Shown here: in pieces, positions 58,767 through 64,000 of the stretch
Position numbering within the stretch: position 1 is the stretch's first letter
Layout: the number at the start of each line of letters is the position of its first letter
Assembly (NCBI RefSeq): GCF_000308515.1
Contig: NZ_BAFV01000124.1
Location: 87,348 to 151,347 of the forward strand
Reading direction: 5' to 3'
From: Nocardia carnea NBRC 14403
GTDB lineage: Bacteria > Actinomycetota > Actinomycetes > Mycobacteriales > Mycobacteriaceae
Length of the DNA: 64,000 nucleotides
Position numbers and translations under genes: made by a program
The notes under the pieces: model-generated
Database searches by the model: none
The model's input: the letters and a program-made list of their open reading frames with translations, nothing else
Told to the model about the DNA's origin: nothing

Positions 58767-59436
58767 GGTCGCCCGCCAACCGGTATCCCGCGCCACGCAC
58801 CGTATGGATTGTGCGGCAGCCGAAGGGTGCGTCGATCTTGCGGCGCAGGGCGCTGATATAGACCTCCACGATGTTCGGGTCGCCGTCGTAGGCGAAATCC
58901 CAGACATGGCAGAGGATATCGGCCTTGGAAACCACTTCCCCGGCCCGCACCGCGAGATGTTCCAGTACCGCGAACTCTTTGGCGGTGAGCGTGACATCCC
59001 GGTCACCGCGGCGGCAGGTATGACTGCTCGGATCCACCAGCAGATCACCCACGCGCAACACCCGGGCGCCGCCGCGGGTCCGGCGGCGCAGCAACGCCCT
59101 GATCCGGGCCACCAGCACCACATACGAGAACGGTTTGCGCAGGTAGTCGTCCGCGCCGGTATCGAGGCCCTCGGCCTCGTCGTATTCGCCGTCCTTGGCG
59201 GTGAGCATCAGCACAGGCGTCTCGTGCCCCGCGGCACGCAATGTTTCGCAGACCCGGTAGCCGTTCATCCCCGGCAGCATGATGTCGAGGACGATCAGGT
59301 CGTAATCAGTACTGGTGGCCTGGTGCAGACCGGAGACACCGTCGTGGACCACGTCCACGGCGAATCCCTCGGCGCACAGGCCTTTTGCCAGTGTGTGGGC
59401 CAGACGCTTCTCGTCCTCCACGATCAGCAGACGCAT
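58759..59436 (-). CDS. OmpR-family response regulator
   Basis: A 225-residue regulator: receiver domain with acidic pocket Glu7/Asp8 and phospho-acceptor Asp51 in LIVLDIMLPGMNGY, then a winged-helix DNA-binding domain from about residue 128 (LRVGDLLVDPSSHTCRRGDRDVTLTAKEFAVLEHL). Its stop overlaps the kinase start. It is divergent from a PepSY gene, and tandem TTCAGG repeats in the intervening 111 bp are likely its binding site. Confidence 0.93.
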   Translation of the reverse strand: MRLLIVEDEKRLAHTLAKGLCAEGFAVDVVHDGVSGLHQATSTDYDLIVLDIMLPGMNGYRVCETLRAAGHETPVLMLTAKDGEYDEAEGLDTGADDYLRKPFSYVVLVARIRALLRRRTRGGARVLRVGDLLVDPSSHTCRRGDRDVTLTAKEFAVLEHLAVRAGEVVSKADILCHVWDFAYDGDPNIVEVYISALRRKIDAPFGCRTIHTVRGAGYRLAGDRG

Positions 59437-59470
59437 GCGTCAAGAGTGGCAGATCTTTGCTGAAACGATC

Positions 59471-59497
59471 TTCAGGTGGCTTCAGGCGGGTTTCAGG
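59471..59497. promoter_or_regulatory. Three tandem TTCAGG repeats, candidate response-regulator site
   Basis: TTCAGG starts at 59471, 59481 and 59492, spaced 10 and 11 bases, which is one DNA turn each. Such tandem direct repeats are the usual binding mode of OmpR-family regulators. An inverted partial copy (CTGAA) occurs at 59460-59464. The site lies between the divergent response regulator and PepSY genes. Confidence 0.6.
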
Positions 59498-59547
59498 ATC
59501 CATTTGCCACAGTGGTGAAACATTCGCTCATACAGGAGGTTTGCACC

Positions 59548-59904
59548 ATGGGAACATATTTCCGCCACGCGGCTTCGGCCATGCGCTGGTTACTGGTCGG
59601 CGCGGTAGTGGCGGCGGTGGCAGCCGGCGCCTGCCTCGGTGTCGCCGCGGTCGCCACCGGCCCCGGTGCCGGCGACGACGGCGCGCCGTGGGCGCTGGTG
59701 GCCGATCCGGGTATCGATCGGCAGACGGCCATGGACACCGCGGTTTCCGCGGTCCCCGGCAGCGCGGCGGTGTCGGCAGAACTCGATTCCGAGCACCACA
59801 CCACGGTGTGGGAGGTGGAGGTCGTGACGCCGGACGGGGTGGAGTACGAGGTATCGGTCGACGCGAACACCGGTGTCGTTCGCGGAACCGCCGAACGCGA
59901 CTGA
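59548..59904 (+). CDS. PepSY-domain exported protein
   Basis: A 118-residue protein with an N-terminal membrane or signal segment (about residues 13-36) and one PepSY module (residues about 50-115: DRQTAMDTAVSAVPGSAAVSAELDSE then WEVEVVTPDGVEYEVSVDANTGVV). PepSY proteins inhibit or modulate envelope proteases and bind small ligands. The ATG follows CAGGAGGT. It faces the two-component operon across shared repeats and is probably its target. Confidence 0.85.
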   Translation: MGTYFRHAASAMRWLLVGAVVAAVAAGACLGVAAVATGPGAGDDGAPWALVADPGIDRQTAMDTAVSAVPGSAAVSAELDSEHHTTVWEVEVVTPDGVEYEVSVDANTGVVRGTAERD

Positions 59905-60003
59905 TTACTGTGCTCGCGCCGCAGTAGCCCTCGAACAGGCGACCCCGCCGGCCCGGTTCCCGGCTGCTGCGGCGGAACGGTGGAGCCCGAGGTGAACCAC
60001 GGG

Positions 60004-60031
60004 CCTGGTATCCGGAAGTTCGGATACCGGG
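60004..60031. terminator. Hairpin downstream of the PepSY gene
   Basis: CCTGGTATCCG at 60004-60014 pairs with CGGATACCGGG at 60021-60031 (ten of eleven positions, with the central eight perfect) over a six-base loop. It lies about 100 bp after the PepSY stop. The rest of the 336 bp from 59905 to 60240 shows no gene. Confidence 0.5.
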
Positions 60032-60240
60032 TCCGTGCTCGTGGGTTCGGGAGGTACGGGAGTCGACTGCGGTCACTCGCACGGCGGGTTCGGATACGCG
60101 GCATGCGGTGCCGGCAGTGTCGATACTTACCGTGACAGGGAAGACAATCGCAAATCCATATCGGTGAACAACGTACCGTTAGATGACGGTATGAAAGCCC
60201 GCAGGATGCGGCGCTCCGTGGAAAACGATAGGAGAGCGCG

Positions 60241-60300
60241 ATGGGATCCCGATTCCTGGGTTTTATGATGTTGATGTTCGGCGCGATGATGCTGATGTAG
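60241..60300 (+). CDS. Candidate Met-rich membrane microprotein, 19 residues
   Basis: The reading frame encodes MGSRFLGFMMLMFGAMMLM and stops at TAG. Seven of 19 residues are Met and the rest mostly hydrophobic, so it would be a very short membrane peptide. A good ribosome site, ATAGGAGAG, ends about six bases before the ATG. The preceding 100 bp are AT-richer than the surroundings. KdpF-like and stress-induced membrane microproteins are of this size. No homologue is known to me, and a chance frame cannot be excluded. Confidence 0.5.
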   Translation: MGSRFLGFMMLMFGAMMLM

Positions 60301-60341
60301 TCCGCATCGCGGGATAGTGCGGCCGCGGTTCGGGGCAGGGT

Positions 60342-61061
60342 TCAGTCGTCGGTCTCGGGGTCGCGTAGATGGGCGTCGAAAAAAGCGGTGATGCGGTGCC
60401 AGGCGTGTTCGGATTCCGGTTCGGAGTAGGCCAGTCCCGCGGTACGTTCCACCACACGTAACGGCGCGGGTGTGGGCCAATTGTTCATGAACGAATGGCC
60501 CACACCCGGGTATTCGTGCACATCGTGCGGTACGCCACCGGCGGTGAGTACCTTCTCGAGCTTCGCCGCGGCGCCGGGCAGCATGCGGTCGCGCGCCCCG
60601 TAGCTGGCCACGGTCGGGCAGGCGTCGCGTAATGCGTCCACGCCCTGCGGCACGACACCGTAATTGGGTGCGGTCGCGTCGAATACGCCGCGAGGCGCCA
60701 GCAGCAGGCAGAATCCACCGCCCATGCAGAACCCGGCCGAGGCCACCCGGCCGGTGCTCCGCCGGTCGGCGGCCAGATGATCGCGGGCGGCGACGATATC
60801 GTCGACGGCGTCACCGTCCCCCGCGGCCAGAGCCCGGAAGGTGCGCACCACACAGCCGACCCGGCTACCGCGCCGGAACAGTGCGGGGGCGAGCGCAAGA
60901 TAGCCGTGGGCCGCGAAACGGTCGGTGATACGCCGGATATCGTCGCTGAGCCCGAACGCATCGTGCACGACCACCACCGCCGGCCACGGTCCACCGGACT
61001 CCGGCACGGAAAGGTATCCGGGCAGCGGACCGCGTGGTGCGGGAAATTCGATCATCGGCAC
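60342..61061 (-). CDS. Dienelactone hydrolase family protein
   Basis: A 239-residue alpha/beta hydrolase. The catalytic triad is readable as Cys112 in SAGFCMGGGF, Asp158 in YGARDRM and His189 in GVGHSFMN, the dienelactone hydrolase arrangement with a Cys nucleophile. Such enzymes open lactone rings in chlorocatechol catabolism, but many act on other esters. The GTG at 61061 lies seven bases after GAGGAG; ATG 61055 is an alternative. No catechol genes are nearby. Confidence 0.9.
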   Translation of the reverse strand: MPMIEFPAPRGPLPGYLSVPESGGPWPAVVVVHDAFGLSDDIRRITDRFAAHGYLALAPALFRRGSRVGCVVRTFRALAAGDGDAVDDIVAARDHLAADRRSTGRVASAGFCMGGGFCLLLAPRGVFDATAPNYGVVPQGVDALRDACPTVASYGARDRMLPGAAAKLEKVLTAGGVPHDVHEYPGVGHSFMNNWPTPAPLRVVERTAGLAYSEPESEHAWHRITAFFDAHLRDPETDD

Positions 61062-61348
61062 GGATCTGCTCCTCGCGGACGGTGGCGTCGAGATATCCGA
61101 TGCTCCCACATACCGTCGCTCCTCGCGCCCGTGCGCAAGACCTCGGTGCAGTAGGTCTCCCGCGTGTTGCGGCCGTGCGCGCTCGGCATCGTGATCTCGG
61201 CGGTGGGTCCGAACAACGGTTGTCGATCCGGTCGGTCGCCGGATAGGTTCCGGAGACACCCGCAGCGGTGGGCACCGCTTCCCGGTGGCCGGCACCGGTC
61301 CGCCCGCCGAGGCCAGGTGCGGTATTCGCACCCGGATACCCTCGACAG

Positions 61349-61915
61349 ATGGGTGACGAGAAATCGATGCGCGAGCGCATGCTCGCCGGTGAGCTGTACC
61401 TGGCCGACGATCCCGAGATCAGGGAACAGAGCCTGCGCGCGATGGAATTGACGGAGTCCTACAACAGCACCCCGGCCCGGGATCCCGCGCGGCAGCGCAA
61501 GATACTCACCGAACTGCTCGGGGCGGTGGGGGAGGACACCGAGATCCGGCCGCCACTGCGGGTGGATTACGGCAGCAACATCACCATCGGAACGGGTTGT
61601 TTCGCCAATTTCGGGCTCGTCGCCCTCGACGTCGCGGCCATCACCCTCGGCGACGATGTGCAGATCGGGCCCAACGTCCAGCTGCTGACGCCGACCCATC
61701 CCTTGGATCCGGAGCTGCGTCGCGCGAAATGGGAAGCGGCCGAACCGATCACGATCGGCGACAATGTCTGGCTCGGCGGCGGTGTCATCGTGCTGGGCGG
61801 GGTTTCCATCGGAGCGAACACCGTGGTCGGCGCCGGTGCGGTGGTCACTCGCGACCTGCCCGCGAACGTGGTCGCGGTGGGTAACCCGGCGCGGGTGATC
61901 CGCAACCTCGACTGA
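61349..61915 (+). CDS. Maltose/galactoside O-acetyltransferase-like protein
   Basis: A 188-residue left-handed beta-helix acetyltransferase of the LacA/Maa/NodL group, transferring acetyl from acetyl-CoA to a sugar hydroxyl. The N-terminal MRERMLAGELYLADDPEI and the helix with FANFGLVALDVAAITLGDDVQIGPNVQLLTPTHPLD (active-site His in TPTHPL), ending GNPARVIRNLD, define it. ATG 61349 was chosen by alignment to the family's usual start. It is convergent with the YceI gene, with a hairpin between. Confidence 0.9.
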   Translation: MGDEKSMRERMLAGELYLADDPEIREQSLRAMELTESYNSTPARDPARQRKILTELLGAVGEDTEIRPPLRVDYGSNITIGTGCFANFGLVALDVAAITLGDDVQIGPNVQLLTPTHPLDPELRRAKWEAAEPITIGDNVWLGGGVIVLGGVSIGANTVVGAGAVVTRDLPANVVAVGNPARVIRNLD

Positions 61916-61942
61916 GCGGGTGCCGACCGAGCCGGCACCCGC
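61916..61942. terminator. Bidirectional hairpin between acetyltransferase and YceI genes
   Basis: GCGGGTGCCG at 61916-61925 pairs perfectly with CGGCACCCGC at 61933-61942 over seven bases. It begins directly after the acetyltransferase stop and six bases short of the YceI stop on the other strand. Confidence 0.75.
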
Positions 61943-61948
61943 CCGGCA

Positions 61949-62770
61949 CTACATCTGCGGCAACCGGTCGCCCTGGACCACCTGGATATCCAGGTCGAGC
62001 TTGACGGTCGTACCCACGGCTGCCACGCCGGCCCGCACCATCGCGTTGTAATCGATCGCGAAATCGTCGCGGCGCAATATCGTTTCGGCGTGGAACGCGG
62101 CGCGGACGCCACCCCAGGGATCGGGGCCGAAGCCGCCGTAGGTGATATCGAGATCGACGGTCCGGCGCTGGCCGTGCAGGGTCAGTTCCCCCGGCATGGT
62201 CCAGGTATCGCTACCCGTGCGCCGCAGGCCGTTACCGGTGAACGAGATCAGCGGGAACCGTTCGACGTCGAGGAAATCGGCCGACCGCAGGTGGTCGTCG
62301 CGCATGGCGATACCGGTGTCGATACACGACGCCTTGATCTCGGCGTAGCCGGTGGACCGCTCGAACGGCTCACCGATATCGAGGCGTCCGCTGACCTCGG
62401 CGAACCGCGCCTTGATACTCGAGATACCGAGATGGCGGGCGGTCGCGATCACGGTCGAATGCACCGGGTCGATCGTCCACGGACCCGACAGCGGCAGCGC
62501 CACCGTTTCCGCCACGGCCACCAGCGTGATATCGCCGAGCGTGCCGGTGCCGGTGGACGAGATCTGGGCGGTCCGGGCCACCGGCTGGTAGCCGGGCGCG
62601 GTGAGCACGGCGGTGTGCAGGCCCGGCGGCAGCGTAGCGGTGGTGACGGCACCGGTGTCGTCGGCGACCGCCCGGCCGATCTGGCGGCCGGTGCTGTCGG
62701 TGACGGTCAGTACTGCCTCCGGTACCGGCCAGTTCTCGGCATTGCGAATTCGAGCGGTGAGTCCGGTCAT
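61949..62770 (-). CDS. YceI protein with N-terminal carboxypeptidase-regulatory-like domain
   Basis: A 273-residue two-domain protein. Residues about 1-85 are a small beta-sandwich (VPEAVLTVTDSTGRQIGRAVADDTG, then LPPGLHTAVLTAPGYQPVARTAQI) of the carboxypeptidase-regulatory-like type. Residues about 95-270 are a YceI lipocalin-like domain (WTIDPVHSTVIATARHLGISSIKARFAEVSG, ending DLDIQVVQGDRLPQM), which binds isoprenoid-like lipids in characterised members. No signal peptide is seen. It starts by ATGA overlap with the MFS gene, so the two are coupled. Confidence 0.88.
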   Translation of the reverse strand: MTGLTARIRNAENWPVPEAVLTVTDSTGRQIGRAVADDTGAVTTATLPPGLHTAVLTAPGYQPVARTAQISSTGTGTLGDITLVAVAETVALPLSGPWTIDPVHSTVIATARHLGISSIKARFAEVSGRLDIGEPFERSTGYAEIKASCIDTGIAMRDDHLRSADFLDVERFPLISFTGNGLRRTGSDTWTMPGELTLHGQRRTVDLDITYGGFGPDPWGGVRAAFHAETILRRDDFAIDYNAMVRAGVAAVGTTVKLDLDIQVVQGDRLPQM

Positions 62771-64000
62771 GAGTGCTCCTCGGTGTCGTAGCCGAGCCGC
62801 ACGTCGAAGTCCGCTTGCGCGCCGGTCACCGCGACCTGGCCGGTGATCGGCGGGTAACCGCGGGCAACGACCGTGTACTGCCCTTCGGGTAGATCGGTCA
62901 CGACGTAGCGGCCGTTTTCGTCGGTCCGCACGGTGGCGTTCACCTCGCCCGCGGCGTCGAGCACGGTGATCTGGATATCTTCCAGCGACCGTCCGCTCGC
63001 CGACCGCGCCGATCCGGTGAGCACGGCCATCGGCGAGAGCTCGATATCGTGGCGCAGCAGGCCGCTGTCCGGCACGGTCAGGGCGGTGGCGCTGGGTCGC
63101 ATATGTTCGGCGACGGCGACCAGGGTATAGGTCCCCGGGACCACACCGTGGCAGAGGTAGGAACCGGTGCCGTCGGAGGCGGCCGAGGCCACGACCTCAC
63201 CGCGTTGATCGGTCACCGTCACGGTCGCACCGGCCAGCGGTTCCCCGGCGGGCGCGCGCCGGACGATACCCGACAGTTCGCCGAGCCCGGTGAGCGTGAG
63301 ATCGGTGCGGACCGGGCGGTCGGCGACGGCCACATTGACCGCGGCAGGCCCGTGCCCGGCGGCGGAGGCGATCAGCACATAGTTCCCGGGGCCGGGTGCG
63401 TCGATCGAATAGCCGCCGTCGGATGTCCCGATCGCCCGGGCGACCTGCTGGCCGCGCTGGTCGATCAGGGTGAGGGCGACGCCCGGTACCGGCCGGCCGT
63501 CCTCGCGGCGGATCCGCCCTTCGACCGCGGGCCGGCCGGATCCGCCTTCGGAGAAGCCGGCGGCGGGCAGTGTTTTCGCCATACCGGCGGCCGAGTAGCC
63601 GCCGTGTCCGTTCCGGTCGGCCGGGGCCGGCCCGGCGGGTGCGCCGACAGCGACCGGTACGCGATCGGTCCGCGGCGCCTCGTAGCCGGTATCGCGGGCC
63701 GCGGGCTCGGCTACGGCGTACGCCGCGGTATCGAGCTCGGCGATATCGTCCGGGATCTCCGGCTTCGCCTCCATATCGGTGGCGGCTGCGGGGTCTGTGG
63801 CCGGCTGGATATCGATCGTGCGGCGCAGTGGGCGGTTCGGCAGCAGGATCGCCGCCAGCAACGCCACGGCGGTCGCGAAGGCCGCGATCAGGAAGATCCG
63901 GCCGGTGGCGTCGCCGTAGGCGAAACGCACGATCTCGGCGATCGGCGCCGGCAGGGCACCGAGGTCGAGATTGCTGCCACCGGAGGAATCGGCCTGGATG
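62767..64000 (-). CDS. MFS transporter with C-terminal carboxypeptidase-regulatory-like domains, partial
   Basis: The 3' part (410 visible residues) of a gene that begins beyond the right edge. The first visible residues lead into a final membrane helix (GRIFLIAAFATAVALLAAILLPNRPLRR) typical of the last helix of 14-helix EmrB/QacA-type drug exporters. A Pro/Ala-rich linker of about 100 residues follows, then four beta-sandwich repeats of about 75-80 residues, each with P-x-x-G-x-x-V-x-x-x-D-x-x-G and G-x-Y-x-V/L motifs. The repeats are like the extra domain of the coupled YceI protein. The transporter assignment rests on one helix only. Confidence 0.7.
   Translation of the reverse strand, partial: IQADSSGGSNLDLGALPAPIAEIVRFAYGDATGRIFLIAAFATAVALLAAILLPNRPLRRTIDIQPATDPAAATDMEAKPEIPDDIAELDTAAYAVAEPAARDTGYEAPRTDRVPVAVGAPAGPAPADRNGHGGYSAAGMAKTLPAAGFSEGGSGRPAVEGRIRREDGRPVPGVALTLIDQRGQQVARAIGTSDGGYSIDAPGPGNYVLIASAAGHGPAAVNVAVADRPVRTDLTLTGLGELSGIVRRAPAGEPLAGATVTVTDQRGEVVASAASDGTGSYLCHGVVPGTYTLVAVAEHMRPSATALTVPDSGLLRHDIELSPMAVLTGSARSASGRSLEDIQITVLDAAGEVNATVRTDENGRYVVTDLPEGQYTVVARGYPPITGQVAVTGAQADFDVRLGYDTEEHS

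Noticed and set aside
1..64000. CRISPR arrays, tRNA/rRNA genes, insertion sequences, integrases, phage genes
   Set aside because: No regularly spaced direct repeats, tRNA-like arms, transposase motifs or flanking inverted repeats were seen by reading both strands. An automated scan could still find something small.

Overview
The window is high-GC actinobacterial DNA with strong G/C preference at third codon positions. A mycolata lineage, most likely Nocardia or a close relative, fits best: there is an EmbA/B/C-type arabinosyltransferase, an acyl-ACP desaturase of the DesA type, a DUF3556 membrane protein, a PbpLipo-like penicillin-binding lipoprotein, a CmtR-like metal sensor and a SigF-type sigma factor. 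No tRNA, rRNA, CRISPR array, insertion sequence, integrase or phage gene was seen. It reads as ordinary chromosome with a few accessory blocks. The genus is an inference from gene families.

Layout. 1-4.6 kb: end of an acyl-ACP desaturase, a helix-hairpin-helix protein, an oxygen-sensor-like metallo-beta-lactamase fold protein, a YczE-like membrane protein, an SDR and a VOC protein. 4.6-11.7 kb: HxlR regulator with divergent DUF1761 protein, a degenerate M48-like membrane protein, a coupled CmtR-like repressor and CDF metal exporter, an XRE/DUF397 pair, a YiiX-like peptidase and small proteins. 11.8-17.1 kb: an NDH-2-like flavoprotein coupled to one ECF41 sigma factor, a secreted SGNH hydrolase, a second ECF41 sigma factor and an ATP-grasp protein.

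17.2-26.2 kb is a catabolic island. An IclR regulator faces a tightly packed operon: SnoaL-like protein, two SDRs, a FAD_binding_2 dehydrogenase, an MHS-type transporter, homogentisate 1,2-dioxygenase, an unrecognised protein overlapped on both sides, and fumarylacetoacetase. A strong hairpin closes it. The logic suggests uptake of an organic acid, oxidation and desaturation of a ring to a homogentisate-like diol, ring cleavage and hydrolysis to fumarate and acetoacetate. No HppD or recognisable maleylacetoacetate isomerase is present. IlvD follows as a separate unit.

28-44.7 kb: a small secreted protein, arabinosyltransferase, P450 plus acyl-CoA synthetase, a four-gene OpuC-type compatible-solute ABC transporter joined by ATGA overlaps, a DUF3556 protein behind a perfect 18-bp palindrome, an aminotransferase, a penicillin-binding lipoprotein and a CinA-family amidohydrolase. 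44.9-47.6 kb: TetR and divergent SDR around two matching operators, a remnant of a reductase gene, a flavin reductase and a CsbD stress protein. 47.8-51.6 kb: a four-gene membrane operon with a His-rich cupredoxin-like lipoprotein.

51.6-64 kb: a dihydrodipicolinate-reductase-fold protein, a Cys-rich lipoprotein with two internal repeats, LtrA, a nitroreductase, a SigF-type sigma factor with a matching promoter in front of it, a response regulator and sensor kinase with a very acidic sensor loop, a PepSY protein facing tandem repeats, a 19-residue Met-rich microprotein candidate, a dienelactone hydrolase, a sugar acetyltransferase, and a YceI protein coupled to an MFS transporter carrying carboxypeptidase-regulatory-like domains, which runs off the window end.
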